Below are positions 1 to 12,128 of a stretch of DNA of 64,000 bases, piece after piece. Under the pieces are notes generated by a model. The model worked only from the letters and a program-made list of their open reading frames with translations. It had not been told where the DNA came from and searched no databases. Made by a program: the position numbers and the translations under genes. Where the stretch lies: contig CM070551.1 of the NCBI GenBank assembly GCA_036346405.1, positions 60,220,488 to 60,284,487 of the forward strand, read 5' to 3'. Source of the stretch: Phyllostachys edulis (lineage: Eukaryota > Streptophyta > Magnoliopsida > Poales > Poaceae). Position 1 is the stretch's first letter. Each line of letters opens with the position of its first letter.

Positions 1-953
1 AGCGAGGATGACTAAAGCAATTAGTCGAACCATCATGCCATGTGACTACGTGTAACGTGCTTCGGTCCGCGGACTTTAATGTACTTCTTGTTCCGTGTCT
101 CCGCTAAGCCATCAAAGCAAGCCTATATTGCAAGTATGCCTCTTCTAGTAGAATCCCAGAAAGAACCATTCGCATCGCCATCGAATCCTGCATGTTTTAT
201 GGCATCTTCATAACCATAACGAGCGTTCTCAGCCTCTTCAATCATATTCTATATAAGCTTCATAAAGTACTTCATCGACTACCTGCCTACATACGCGTAT
301 ACGTTCAGACGACTTCATCGAGGAGAGACTCCCTGACACATCGTAATATCACTTACCTTTCTACTTACCACTCATTACTATCTCAATCGTCCTCACAAAA
401 TTTTACAGAAATTTAGCGCACTACAACAATATACTGACGATCACAAAATGTTATTATGAGTCCGACAAATTTCAGTACCCTTCATATTCTACTGAAAATA
501 ACAAATGCAGACCAACCAACGTTGTCACCACATTTTTATCTTTTAAAAAATAACGTCATACAATACGATTTGCTAAATATAATACCTAAAAAATGTAATA
601 TCTATTTTAACACAATTGTTCTAATTAGATTTGCATAATTCCAGATTTATTAGCTAAAATCGCCTAGTAGTTAGGCGACTTGAACTAAGTCGCCCAACCA
701 CTGCGCGACTTACTAAACTCGCTCTACAAATAGACGATTCCAACACATGTTGCACATCCGTTTGGCGATTAGGTCCAGTCACGCTCTAGTCGCCGTTCCA
801 TTGAGCGACTTGAAGATTTGTCGCACGGCGGTTGGACGACTTGCACGAGTCGCCTAACCGTACGGCAACACGAGATTATTTCTGTAAAAAAATTTAAGCG
901 GTATTATTTCTGTATTTCCAAATAAGAAATAGATTATTTTTAAAAAAAATTCC
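1..953. mobile_element. Right end of a first PMD-type MULE copy (left end outside window)
   Basis: From about 338 to 953 this sequence matches 18101-18714, the right end of the complete MULE downstream, in the same orientation. It ends in the same T/A-rich terminus closing with TTCC. I infer that it is the right end of a sister element whose body lies before the window. The first 340 bases show no clear gene and little similarity to the corresponding part of the other copy. The small open frames at 192-416 and 456-638 have no recognisable domain and I do not call them genes. A target duplication cannot be tested because the left end is missing. Confidence 0.7.
655..953. repeat. Terminal inverted repeat with GTCGCC subterminal array (copy A)
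   Basis: About 300 bases hold several short units built on GTCGCC/GGCGAC (for example GTCGCCCAACCACTGCGCGA), followed by an AT-rich terminus. The block is an inverted copy of 1508-1800 and a direct copy of 18420-18714. The first is thus in opposite orientation, as expected for a right end beside the left end of another copy. Confidence 0.75.
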
Positions 954-1498
954 AATTTCTGGCTCCCAACAACTATTGCCACTAAAGGATTTTGACATTG
1001 GCACGCACTACCACTATCGCGGTCGCCTCAGCCGCCGTATAGCTCATACAGGTTTCGAACAGGAGAAATATTGTGAAAGGACAACGATTCAGGGGGTTAG
1101 GTTCGAATTACAATGTCCATACCGTCATCACGTGCCATGCATGTGCACCCATGTCACCTCATACAAGAAGCCCAGCACGCTATTAGGCCCACGTGCACCT
1201 TCTTCGTGCTTACGGATGCTTGTTTTGCGCATAAATTGGGCAGCAAAATTGGGCTCCAGTGTGCATCCTTCGTGACAAGCTATTGCTTCATCCATCAGGG
1301 CACAAGCAGCCTGTGATCAATCCATCATGCTTAATTCATACTTGACTTTGAGAATGCACCGTCCACATTTACCTTGAGGCTACTATTATCAGTTTGTGGT
1401 TGTTGTGATGTGCTTATTGTTAAAGCTACTGTGAAAAAAAATGAGAATGTGGTTTTTCTACGTATACACATGTGGATACATGCATTATCACCACCAAC
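954..1498. other. Spacer between two MULE copies; no gene seen
   Basis: About 545 bases lie between the end of copy A and the target duplication of copy B. Overlapping open frames of 99 and 67 residues (976-1316) show no domain and differ in composition from the coding regions nearby. I see no splice pattern, repeat or RNA gene here. It is probably old host or transposon sequence. Confidence 0.5.
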
Positions 1499-1507
1499 AA
1501 ATGTAAA

Positions 1508-1800
1508 GAATTTTTTTTTAAATAATCTATTTTTTATTCGGAATTACAGAAATAATACCGGTTAAAAAATTTTTACAGAAATAATCTCTAGTCGCCGAAC
1601 CGTACGGCGACTCGGGCAAATCGCCCAACCGACGCGTGACACATATTCAAATCGCTCAATGGAACGGAGATTTAATGGTTCGAGGCATCGTCGCTTGATG
1701 GCAATACGACTTTGACAGAGTCGCCATACGGTCGTGCGAATTGCTCGAAGCTGGACCCAAGTCGCCCAACCGTATGGCGACTTGGGGGCCCTATAAAACT
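1508..1800. repeat. Left terminal inverted repeat of the PMD-MULE
   Basis: The block starts with an AT-rich terminus and continues into an array of GTCGCC-containing units. It is the reverse complement of 18420-18714 and of 655-953. The array runs directly into a TATA-like site, so the repeat probably also acts as the promoter of the first gene, as known for TIRs of maize MuDR. Confidence 0.8.
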
Positions 1801-1956
1801 TCAAGCGTGGCGAGCAATGCCATTTCATTGAGCTTAAGCGAGCCGAGAAGAGAAGAAAGGAAAGAAAGAGAGGAGAAGGAGAGGGAAAAAAGAGGAGGGG
1901 AAGAAGAAAAGGAGGATGAAAAAGAGGTTCTTCGCTTCGCATCGACGACTAGGACG
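1791..1956 (+). promoter_or_regulatory. TATA box and 5' noncoding exon of the PMD gene
   Basis: CTATAAAA at 1791-1798 sits at the inner edge of the left TIR. A purine-rich leader (GAGAAG/GAAGGA runs, about 1850-1930) follows, then a good splice donor, ACG|GTGAGT, after 1956. A matching acceptor, TTTGCAG, ends at 2740, giving an intron of about 780 bases. The start site near 1820 is inferred from TATA spacing only. Confidence 0.5.
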
Positions 1957-1995
1957 GTGAGTATGTAGTATTATTTCGTACTAGTGTATTTTTGA

Positions 1996-2152
1996 AATCA
2001 TGGTAGGTTAGCAACCAACATCATGTGTAGTGACATATTGTTAACAAATATTTAGAGATAGCATGATTAATTAGTAACCATGGTAGGGTAGCGAGCAACA
2101 TCGTGTGTAGTGACATATTGTTAGCAAATGTTTAGAGATAGCATGATTAATA
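1996..2152. repeat. Two-copy tandem duplication in the leader intron
   Basis: Two units of roughly 80 bases, each containing TGGTAGG and GTGTAGTGACATATTGTTA and ending in GATAGCATGATTAAT, follow each other with a few substitutions. They lie inside the inferred 1957-2740 intron. No function is suggested. Confidence 0.75.
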
Positions 2153-2740
2153 CAATTAGTTTAGAAGTTCGTATGAAGGAAAAATGAGTCGGTGAAAATA
2201 AATTTAGTTGTACTATTCCGCGTGCTGCGCTAATTGCGTACCGGCTAGATGAATGATAACATGTTACTTTTGTATTATATAAACATGTGGATAACCCGTG
2301 CATTCGCAAATGCTAGTTTATAGAATGTTAAATATATGTATTTTTTTGCACAATAAAGAATTGGTAACATTTACTTCATAGTTTTGGTTGGATTAAGGAA
2401 TCACAGATACATGGTTCCAAACACGTAGGATTCTTAAACATGTGAAATTTTATTTTATTTTCCTGAAAGCTTCACCCACTATAAATATGCATAGTAACGA
2501 TGATGTTTTAAATATTTCGTAATCCATAGCAGTCGGTACATGTGTTAACGTAATGTAGCCTTTTGTAGGGAAAATTATGTGTTTACCATGTGGGTTTGAT
2601 GAAATTGTATATGTATTACCACTGTGTTCGAGCAAAGTGTTTAGGTGCCACTAAGAACATATCAAATATGATTTATTTGCCATTGGAATATAATTTAAAT
2701 GCTTAATTAATATGAATGATTTTAATTTCCTAATTTGCAG

Positions 2741-4942
2741 GTACGGCTCACGACCCTGGTGGTTCGGACTGGCATTTCAGTCTGTTGGATCGATCAGTCG
2801 ATGCACAGCACTGCGCAAGCCGTCGTGCATCCGGTTCGCGGGGACGACGCGGCTGACTTGGGGGTGGTTCGTACACGGACACCCCGACGGGCTTGGAGAC
2901 TAGACCCACGCTGGGTAGAGAGATTTGTCCGCAAGCTGTGCCACTTTTTTGTATCATATGCCCACTATGTACTTACTTCTTCGTGCTTTGTAGACTGAGC
3001 CATGCCGGCCTTCTACCTCTCGCGCGGATGGTAGAGGCCACCGAAGAGGACGGCAGTCTGGTCGACGACGACGGGGAGGTCCAGGTCGGTCCGAAGTGGT
3101 CACGACGGTTCCTGTTCGACCAGTCACTCCTGACTGCCTTGGTGCACCGGTGGCGGCCCGAGATGAACACCTTCCACCTCCCTTTCGGGGAGATGGGCCC
3201 TACTCAGGTGTCGCGATCTTTTCGGCTTTGCTTATTGTGGAGCCCTGCATTCACGGACGCAGCTATCGACTGGCACGATGCCCTGTTGGGTAGGTTTCAG
3301 GGGTTCTTCGGCGGAGGTCGCCTCCGTGCCGACTTCTCTTCTGAGCGGCAATATGCATGGCCCGCCCTTGCGGTGGCTTTCATAATTCCGGGTACGTATA
3401 CTACCTATTTTCCATGTTTAGTGATGCACTGAGGCCTAGCCATATGAGCGGGTTTACTAGTTATTTGTTTGTGCGTGGGTCGAGCGGATGGTCCCGACCC
3501 ACCACCGACCACTGTGTCGCGCGCACCTCAAGGCGTGCTGTTGTGGCTCTTGGTGACTCTTACTTACCCGAGAGCCACGGTGACTCCGTTGGCCGCCCGC
3601 CTCGTACGCGACTACGAGGAGCTAGAGATCGATTGAGATCGACCATACTTGCCACGACGTATCGCGGCATGTGCGGTGCGTGATGTAGCACGAAGCCTGC
3701 ATCTATCCTCATAGGCTGCCCCCTCCTGCTGCAGCTGTGGTCGTTCGAGCACTTCTCTATCGGACGGCCCATGCTGGTAGACTCCAGTCCGTACGGCACG
3801 GACATGTACCATGGGGACACGGTGGACCAAACCAATCGTAGGGTCCCTTTGGTCTTTGTAGGCGAGTGCGTATTTCCCTATATCTTTACTTCAACAGACA
3901 TGGGTAATCCTTTGTAACCACTGTTGTGGCTCGCAAGCACAGTATGCACACGTGCAGGTCACATGTGTGTACGAGCACTTTGTGGAGTAGCTGGACCATC
4001 TCATCGCTGACGACGTGCACTGTGAGTTGTACTCTGATCATGAGATGGAGGCTCGTGCTCTCGCGGGGCTGTCTTCACTGTGTTGGCGCGACCGAGCGTA
4101 CTGGTGGACGCAGAAGAAGCTCGTCTTCGACGTGTTCATCGAGGACTATGCAGTGCACAGGGTGATACGCCAGTTCGGCCTCCGCCAGGTTGTTCCAGCT
4201 CCCGTCGAGACGAGGGTGTCTAACTCGACCCACGCGTGAGTTACATACAACACATGTTCACATATGTTTTTGATAGTTATGTTGCGGCGGCTTCTAATTG
4301 CAGTGGTATGTTTCGCAGGTATAGTAGGAGGGGTGGCACCAGGACGCAGTGGCCGGCCAAGATGGAGCCGTGGGTGGCGCAGTGGGCGAACGCCCACGAG
4401 GATCACGTCTTTGGAGGACGGCCCGTCTGACCCCAATCGTCTGACGAGTACCTTCATTGCACGCCCATGAGACACGCACCAGGCTGGTGTATGTCATCGA
4501 CCCTCCCCCCGCTCGCATGCCAGCACCAACCGACTCGTACCCTCTACGCTTCGCGTGGAACGTGCACCTCGCGGTACATAAAATCGTGTTTTAAAATGTC
4601 TAAGTACGGTTACCTGAATTATATGTTTGACGCTTTGACATACTCCTTGTAGACAGATATCAATGTCGAGGTTGCCAGGGACGGACAGTCGATCCTGGAT
4701 AGGATTGGCACTAGTGCGAAGGTCACACGTGACGAGCTAGTGCAGTTTGTTCGTCGGGCCTACAGTGCAGCGAGGCAATGCGTGACCCTGACGTCGTGTA
4801 GGACGGTCCAGGAGGTGGCCTCGTCGGCGCATATGTCGAGGCCACCACGTCCTATAGCCCAGTCAGTAGGCTCAGGAGGGGCACGTCCACGTGCTCCGCC
4901 TGCGCTTGGGCCTTTGCAGGCTGGAGGGTCCGGGTAGGCACG
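2741..4942 (+). pseudogene. Plant mobile domain (PMD) protein, 5' part, decayed
   Basis: Pieces of a PMD protein (Pfam PMD; often annotated as phosphatase 7 long-form homolog or aminotransferase-like) read in order across several frames. At 3000-3210 are RRFLFDQSLLTALVHRWRPE and TFHLPFGEMGPT, the hallmark start of the domain. Around 3230-3340 come DAAIDWHDALLGRF and a downstream piece. At 3550-3840 are HGDSV, ATTYRGM and CPLLLQLWSFEHFSIGRP. At 3970-4420 are YWWTQKKLVFDVFIEDYAVH, VIRQFGLRQ, WVAQWANAHEDHVFGG and DPNRLTSTF. At 4655-4937 is a helical tail. In-frame stops (for example at 4935-4937) and frame changes show decay, although some frame changes may be introns. The reading frame is cut at 4942 by a solo LTR and resumes at 8438. 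PMD proteins are nuclear and linked to silencing in plants; the role of transposon-borne copies is unknown. Confidence 0.75.
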
Positions 4943-7900
4943 TGTAACATCCCAAAAATTTGGTCTGTTTTAAAGTTTTAAAAGAAAAGGAACCATTTGA
5001 ATTTTCCTGTTAAAGTTAAAAGCTTAATTGGGATTTTCAGAGTTCAAAAACAATTTAATGTGATTAATGTCAACATCAACTATTATAAAAAATTTATTTT
5101 ATTTGGGTTTTATGTGCTTGGATATATTTTCTAGATTTATCTAGAATTGTTCTAAGTGCATTTGCTATTTTCTATTTGCCTTTTGTCTTTTGGGCTTTTT
5201 TCTAAAAAGAAAAACTAATTATTAAGTCTCAGATTTCCTTTGGGTTGAATTTCCTTTATTTCGGCCCAATCTATTGTCCTTCCGGACCGTGTCCCTCGGC
5301 CCATCTCCTTTGCGCAGCACAGCCCGCTCCCATCTTTTTTCCCGTCGGCCCACTCCTTTTTTCTTGGCCCGCGTCTTCTTTTCATCTCGCTGCACAAGCA
5401 AAGTCTAGCCGCCTCCTTAAATGCGTTTCTGTCTTGGCGCCCGAATCAACCAGCCGCTAGCTCCTTTCTTGTCTTGCGTAGCGTACGGCAAAGACAAAGC
5501 CAGCCTGGGCCGTCTTTCTTTTTTTGCGCGCGCAGCCAAGCCTGGGTCGCCTTGGCTCCCGCCCGTTCTTTCCCTTATGCGCGGTCAAGTCAACCAGGCC
5601 AGGCCCGCCATCCCTTACCTGTGCGCGTGCAGCTAGCCAGCCCGCTTTGTCCTTGTTTGCGTCCAACCCAGCCCGAGCGGCAGCCGTTCCCTTTTTCTTG
5701 TTTCACTGCCTGTGGTCTCGCCGCCAACCAGCTGTGCATCGTCTTCTTCAAGCATTCCAACCGGGACTCCTGTGTCCTTGTTCGATACGCCATGACAACA
5801 CCGGCTCCTCATGGGACTCCTCCCCATCCAACCCTATTTAAGCACCCAACCGCGTCATGATCTTCGGCCGTTCCTCCTCTCTCAAAGCCCTAATATCTCC
5901 TCTTTGGTCTCATCTCCATCGCGTCGGATTTTGTTGAAGAACCGAGCGCCGCCGCCATCCTTCATCGCCGGATTTCTCCACTGCTGGTCCCTCTCCGCTC
6001 GAGCCGCCACCTTCTTCAGGTCCGCAATAGCGAGAGCTTCGTGATGCTCCTCTCCGATTCCTTTGGGTGCCCTCAAATCAGCGAATCCTCCGTGGCCGTG
6101 AGCTCGCCACCGCCAAACTCGTCACCGCCGCCACCTTGTCGTCGTTGGTGCGGAGATGTTGCCGTCTGATGCTTCGCCCTGTCTTCGAAAACTCGTTTTG
6201 CCTCTCATCTGCTCCTTTCTCATCTCCGATTGCCATCGCCGTTGAACTCCAGTAGCTGGCCATGGCAGCTCCACGACGCCTCTCCGTTTTCCTTCCTTGC
6301 CACCTCACTAGCCAAATAAGCCGCCACCTCACCCCCTTGATCCTACGTGGTGCCGGCGTGTTATGCCAAGTGGCGTCTCCAAATCCCACCCGACCTCAAG
6401 ATTCGGTAAACCCAGTCCATGGTGCACCAGGTCTATGCCTTGTGGGCCCCACTTATCATAATTGATTTCATTTTTTTTCTTTTCAGCCGAATTTCTTTGC
6501 TGACGTCGACTGATGTCATAATTGTATTTTCCTTTAGAAAAACAATTCCAGTAAATCCTGAAATTATGAATTTCATTATTTCATTTGATTTCAATCTTCC
6601 AAAGCTCATATCTTTTGCATCCGAGCTCCGATTGAGTCCATTCAAATTCCTAAATTCATCTAAATTCAAGATCTATCCATCTGAGATTTTTATTTAATTT
6701 TTGCAGTTTGTCTTTCCTCTGTTATTTATTTATTTAGTTTATTTGCTTGTTTGCGATTAGACGTTGATACTTCGGGAAGCTTTGAGCAAGGAGGAGCATA
6801 CCAAGATCAAAACCAATCTCAAGATTTATTCCAAGGCAAGCTGTAGTCCTTTGATCATATTGAACTTATGATTCCAAAAGTATATTGTTTTATACAATTG
6901 CATGCTATTTTTATACAAATTATTTTGGGCTTAGTTATTACCTGTTGTCATTATGCCTCCTTTGATTATTTGAATGCCACGAATCCTTTGTCACCCTAGC
7001 GTGGATAATTTTAGTTGGACATATTCATATTGCCAACATGGGTAACGTATTAATGCTTAGTTCAGCTTAGATACGATGGGTTTATCATCACATATGTCAT
7101 AATGATTAATCTTGACTTAATGATATATGGAATCGTGGTGGTGAGCCACTCTTGTTAAAATTTGTGGGTACCATGACGGGGTGAGTCATGGGTCTTGGTT
7201 AAACAAAATGGTTTTCGCTCGAGCGAGTGGTTGGTGGATAGTGGGGGTGTGGATGGAACATGGATTGGGTTTGTGGTAGTCTCGCCTGAGTAACATGTCA
7301 AGGACTTAATCTTGTGCGCCATTGAACTGGGCCTTAACCGTACAACCACATGTCTGGTATGGGATGGACCTGGCTAACTAATTAGCAATGTCTTAATTTT
7401 GGTTCTGTCGTGGAAAGTGTGAGTTATGGGAAACGTTTCTCACGGAGGCGCAAGAGGGGGGCCCTGTCTGGTCGGAAAGACATTCAGTGTTGAAACCTTA
7501 GCGGACAGAACTGGGTTAAGAAGGAGCTTTGTAAAGGCCTTGTCACGTGCTCTAGACTACTTACCTAAGGTAGTGAGCGATGGCATAGATATATGCCGAA
7601 CAAGCTAGAGAAGTCGTGTCATGTGGGGAAAGTTGTACAACCTCTGCAGAGTGTAAAACTATTCGGATAGCCGTGTCCGCGGTTATGGACGTGCTCGGGG
7701 ATTTCACACGGGAGATAGAGTTTCTTTAAAATGAGTCGGAGTGTGGATGGGAAGTTCACTTGATGAATATAATGTTTGTTTGGTGAACATGTCATTCACT
7801 TGGTGGTTTGTGTCGATTGGTGAATAGGGGATTCACTTATCTTTGGTTTGGTTGGGAAGTGAATGGGAAGTTCACTAGTCGTTTCAAAGAAATTGTTTAA

Positions 7901-8437
7901 TTATGTATATTGTTTTCAATTACGCATTTCAATCTATTTATTGTATTTATCGTAAATGCTGCTTTCTGCAAAAGAACCATACAGCTAACCTTTGTCAAGC
8001 CATGCATGAATGCTATTTGCATACATTTCCCTACGGTTTGCTGAGTACATTCAAAAGTACTCATGGCTTTTGCCCTCGGATTGATCCGCAGTTGAAGAAT
8101 ACCAAGCTGCTCAAGAGTTCTTTCAGAAGGAGGACCATGAAGGTTTTGCGGATTAGGATGCGTTCTCCACTCGATTGCCTATGGGCATGTTGATTGGCCA
8201 TTTGAAGAGTTTCGTTCATTGCAAGAGTTTTATTTGTTTCTTTAGCCTGCGTATAAGTTAAGTAAACATTGACCATAAGGTCCAGATATTATTATTATTT
8301 GTTACTTTGAGATCTTTTTAGTTAAATCGAATAAATGGATGGTATTTCATCACTGTTTCCTGTGTGAGCTAGCTACTGATCTGGGACTAGTTCGGAAAAC
8401 ACAGAGGGTTCCTAAGATGTATTTTCAGGTCCCGATA
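4943..8437 (+). mobile_element. Solo LTR, 3.5 kb, gypsy-type, inserted in the PMD gene
   Basis: The block starts TGTAACATCCC. Its first 100 bases and its distal part (about 8360-8420) resemble, in reverse complement, the LTRs at 12129-15657 and 36839-52205. Flanks are GCACG (4938-4942) and GCACT (8438-8442), a five-base duplication with one change. The 3' end reads CCCGATA, which I take as a mutated CCCGACA. The boundary is supported independently: the PMD reading frame left at 4942 resumes in the same frame at 8438. A TATA-like CTATTTAAG lies near 5840. No internal domain or second LTR is present, so this is a solo LTR. Open frames inside it are not genes. Confidence 0.75.
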
Positions 8438-8811
8438 GCACTTGAGTACGCACCGCCACCACCACACCCACCGCCACCGGCGTCATTCCAGGACACCTAC
8501 CAGAGAGTGACGGGGCAGTATGTTTTTGTCCCCAACCTGTCTACACAATACGGTGGGTTTGACCTCTCGCGCATCGCCCTCGACGAAGGTACGTTTCCTC
8601 TTTTCAGGTTTGTGATCGTCGATATATTGTAGAGCTTAACATTATTTGCCATGCAGGTTTGATGGTCCAGCCGGCACCTGAGTTCTCCCCGCACGAGGAC
8701 GTGGAACATTACTTCGCGGAAGCACCCGGGGAGGTCCAGGGAGCAGCTGAGCCTGCACCCGTCGAGGTTCTTTCCGGGTCGCAGCTTAGCGGGCCCCCAG
8801 TGATCACGTAG
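8438..8811 (+). pseudogene. PMD protein, 3' part (proline-rich tail)
   Basis: The frame continues from 4942. A proline-rich stretch (YAPPPPHPPPP) leads into FQDTYQRVTGQYVFVPN and GGFDLSRIALDEG. An intron with clean signals (donor GTACGT after 8588, acceptor ATGCAG ending 8656; 68 bases) keeps the frame, and the second exon ends at TAG 8809-8811. A basic stretch in another frame at about 8900-8985 (KPKRGRIGGRALGVGRG) may be the old C terminus reached past a frameshift. Such tails are common in MULE-borne PMD proteins but have no assigned activity. About 400 bases downstream (8812-9200) are AT-rich with no gene seen. Confidence 0.6.
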
Positions 8812-9199
8812 TAACGGTAAAGTCAACCCCGTTGGGAGCATGGATCAGCAAGGCTCCTGAGCGCCTTTCCCTATCTGGGCCTCGGCCTAGGCACCCCGCG
8901 CTTCGGAAGCCCAAGCGGGGGCGTATTGGTGGGCGTGCACTGGGTGTAGGACGTGGCAACGACAAAGGAGGTCTTCTTGGTCTGCCAGAAGGGTGGCGAT
9001 GGGGGTTTACGTATTCTATGTTTACGTATTATATTTCGTAGGTACTATGACATGGTTGTCTATGCATTCCCTCTACCATTGTTGTATAACTTGTATTATA
9101 TGTCAACTTATTCTCCTTCGTAATTACTATGACATTCTTGTCTATGCATTCCTTCTAGCATTGTTCTATTACTTATTCATATATTATTTTTGAATCGTT

Positions 9200-9475
9200 C
9201 GTGACCTAGTCGCTGAAGCGTTCGACGACGTGTCGCTCAACTATTGGGCCTACAAGTCGTCCAACAGTTCAGCGAGTAGTCCACGTGTCACTCAACCATT
9301 GGGCCAGTACTTGCTGCCAAGTCGTCCAACGGTTCAGCGACTATCAACCGTTAAGCCAGTACTTACTGCCAAGTCGTCCAACGGTTCAACGACTAGTCCA
9401 CGTGTCGCTCAACCATTTGGCCAGTACTTACTACCAAGTCGTCCAACGGTTGAGCGACTACACGGTCATATAGAA
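9200..9475. repeat. Internal GTCG(C/T)CCAAC tandem array before the transposase gene
   Basis: About three imperfect units of 70-80 bases combine GTCGCTCAACCATTGGGCC with AAGTCGTCCAACGGTT and AGCGACTA. The core motifs resemble those in the TIR arrays but the units are not the same. The array ends at a TATA-like CATATAG (about 9465), followed by a purine-rich leader (9535-9700), the same arrangement as at the left TIR and PMD leader. I infer that it is the promoter region of the transposase gene. Confidence 0.6.
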
Positions 9476-9887
9476 AGCCAGCCCTGGTCCCGTCATGGTT
9501 TCTTTCACCATTTCTCTCAGCAGACAAGCATAGCAGATCGGGAGAGGAGAAAAAGGGGAGAAGGTAGGGAGAGGGAGAAGCAGAGGAGCTCGAGAGAGGG
9601 AGACAAGAGGAGGAGAGGAGCTTGGGAGAGGTACACAAGGGGAAGAGCAGAGCTCGGGAGAGGGTAGTTTGGGAGGAGAGGAGCTCGAGACGTGAAAGAG
9701 AAAGACGAACGAGGCTCGTTGATACGAAGAGCAGGTCTCCGCATGAAGGTAACACTCTTGTTTGTTCTTGTTCTCGGCCGAATGTAGGCGACGTGTAGCT
9801 ACTTGTTTGTTTAGCACGTATATAGGGAATGTATGTCAAGAAATCACAGGTTGCAATGTTTGTAATATTTGTAGTGATAAATTAGTC

Positions 9888-11565
9888 ATGTCGGAGCCCA
9901 CAAGATTGAAAGTGCATTACGGTGTTGGTACGGTTTGTGAAGGTCCGTACGGTGTTGACCTAAGTGATTTTCGGCAAGTCACTTTGGTACACACGAACCT
10001 GGAGAATGCCCGAATCGGAGATGTCCTACACTAGCTCACCAGAAGCTTCTCCTTGGACCCCGAGGTGTGGAGTGTCGTCATACAAGAGGTTTGGAGTCGG
10101 TCTCCGACACACATTTGGTGGGAGTTGAGCAAAGTGATGCGCACGGTTGCATGGAAGGGATTTTTGGAAGGCTATAGGCGCCGTGGCTACGAGTGCGTGC
10201 TACTCGTGCAGCCATGTCCGAAGGTAGTCCTCGGAGGCCCTTCCGACGGCTACTGGGCACATACATTGTTGTGAAGGACCAGCCATCCAAAAGACTGCCG
10301 CTAGGTTTTATGGTATTGCAGAGGACCTTCTTAGCATTCGGTCCCTGCATCAATGCATTCAGACACATGTTGCCTGTGATCTCGGTGGATGGGACGTTTC
10401 TAACTGGGAAATACAAGGGCATGATCCTGACAGTAATCGGCATTGGTGGCAACAATCAGATTTTGCCCTAGCCATCGCTTTCGTCGAAAGTGAGAATTTC
10501 GACAGTTGGTTGTGGTTCCTTCGACATTTGAAGGTGGGAGTAGTTGGGGCACATCCTGATATCTGCATAATCTATGATCGCCACTCTGGGATGATGAAGG
10601 CCATTCGACAAATTCAGCAAGACCCCGATGAGCCGTTCCCCTAGCTAGACCTGAGGAATAGATAGTGCATTCGCCATCTGGGGGCGAACTTCTTCAAATA
10701 GTTCAGGCAGCAACCGTTGATGAATCTGTTCAAGAGGCTTGCTATGAAGAACCAGTAGCGTAAATTTGATGCGCTATGGCAGATGTTGGATGAGCACACT
10801 AGGAAGCATGTCGTCGAGAGGAACAAGCGTCCCCTCATTCCTGGGGCAAAGACAACCGAGCGCCACACCATCAAGGAGCTCGACCCTCCCCATTTGACAC
10901 GGAGGACCTCGAGGGACATCGGTTGTTTCTCTCATTGGATTAAGGCCGAGCCATTGGAGAAGTGGTCCTTACTGCACGACACGGACGGTGCAAGGTATAG
11001 CATAATGACCACTAACCTTGCAGAGGTGTATAACTGGGTTATTAGGGGCCTCCGTTCTCAGCCTCTTATCACCATCGTCGAAGGCGTTCTCCATGGTACA
11101 ATCGATATTTCAGGGAAAGACATGCAAATGCGGCACTTCATGCAGCCAACCCACAGACATCGTATTGCTCGAAGATTACAAAGATACATGCGAGCCAAGA
11201 CCGAGAAGGCTCGATCGACACGGTTTTCAGAATGGGCAATCTGGAGCATCGATTCGACGTGATCCTCCGAGACAAAGCCGGATTCAGGCGGCTCGGTCTC
11301 TTGTTACCCATGAGGTATGCCTTGGAGACCATGTGAATGAACCTAGTGCACATGCAACAAGCTAAAGCTCCTTCACAAGCCATGCTCTCATGTCCTCACC
11401 GCATGTGGGACCATCCACATGGACCCATCGAACCGTGTCGAGTACTTCATGAAGGAGAGGGTGCAGTAGGTGTAGTGTGGCGAGCTAAGAGGCTTCAGGG
11501 TTGTGGGTAACTTCGCCACGTTGGATACTGGAAAAAAGGACTTGGATTCTGATCTAGACCTCGCT
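9888..11565 (+). pseudogene. MULE (MuDR-type) transposase, decayed
   Basis: This would encode the DDE transposase that cuts and joins the element ends. The N-terminal region starts at ATG 9888 and includes VHYGVGTVCEGPYGVDLS and THIWWELSKVMRTVAW. The MULE transposase domain covers 10370-11060: VISVDGTFLTGKYKG with the first Asp at 10388, GGNNQILPLAIAFVE, CIIYDRHSGMMKAI with the second Asp at 10575, and TTNLAEVYNW with the catalytic Glu near 11023. A SWIM-type zinc finger (C-T-C-N ... K-P-C-S-H) lies at 11347-11391, another MuDR hallmark. Stops at 10032, about 10640-10665, 10700 and 10756, plus at least two frame shifts, make it a pseudogene. All three acidic positions and the SWIM ligands survive. 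It lies downstream of its own promoter-like array. Confidence 0.85.
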
Positions 11566-12123
11566 GAAAGGGGAAGGCTGTCGGCAGAGTCGCCACATTA
11601 GGAACGATATGGATGAAGGAAGCCGAGCGGCGGTAGACGCGTTCGCCATTGCCGCCAGAAGGCCACACTGCGTGAGAACTTGCAAGGCGCTGCCGACACG
11701 TAGGAACTTGTATTAGAACCGTTAGTATGTCGTAACTTGTACTTGATCAAGATTTTGGTTCTTGTAAGCCTTGTGGAACTAATTGTATCGTAATTGCAAA
11801 TTTTAACTTTATTTGAAGCGTCAATATCTCGCCTTAATTCTAGCGGATAATTTCGGTATGGAATAGCTCGGTTTTCGATTGCGTTCATACAATGCATGTT
11901 TGTTCAATGCATATCGACGCCTATATAGCTTAATGCACGCGACACATCGATGCAACGATCAACTCGATAAAAAGGCAATCGCAATAACGCGTCCACCATT
12001 TAGTTACATGCGTTACGAGATTGAACATAATTGCATACAGAATGGGAGACCACCGAGGTACAAGCTTCTCCGCCCGTGCCTAATTGTAGAAGGTGCCTCG
12101 CTCAACCCACATAGAGTCTTTGT
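11566..12123. other. Transposase 3' flank; no gene seen
   Basis: AT-rich sequence follows the last recognisable transposase codons and runs to the solo LTR. The open frames at 11598-11897 (minus) and 11879-12304 (plus) have no domain and run into the LTR. It may contain the transposase 3' UTR, but no clear polyadenylation signal was identified. Confidence 0.5.
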
Positions 12124-12128
12124 CTGGC

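Noticed and set aside
5215..6697. Proline- and alanine-rich frames in the 4943-8437 LTR
   Set aside because: They lie in the central GC-rich part of a solo LTR, open on both strands, without domain or start context.
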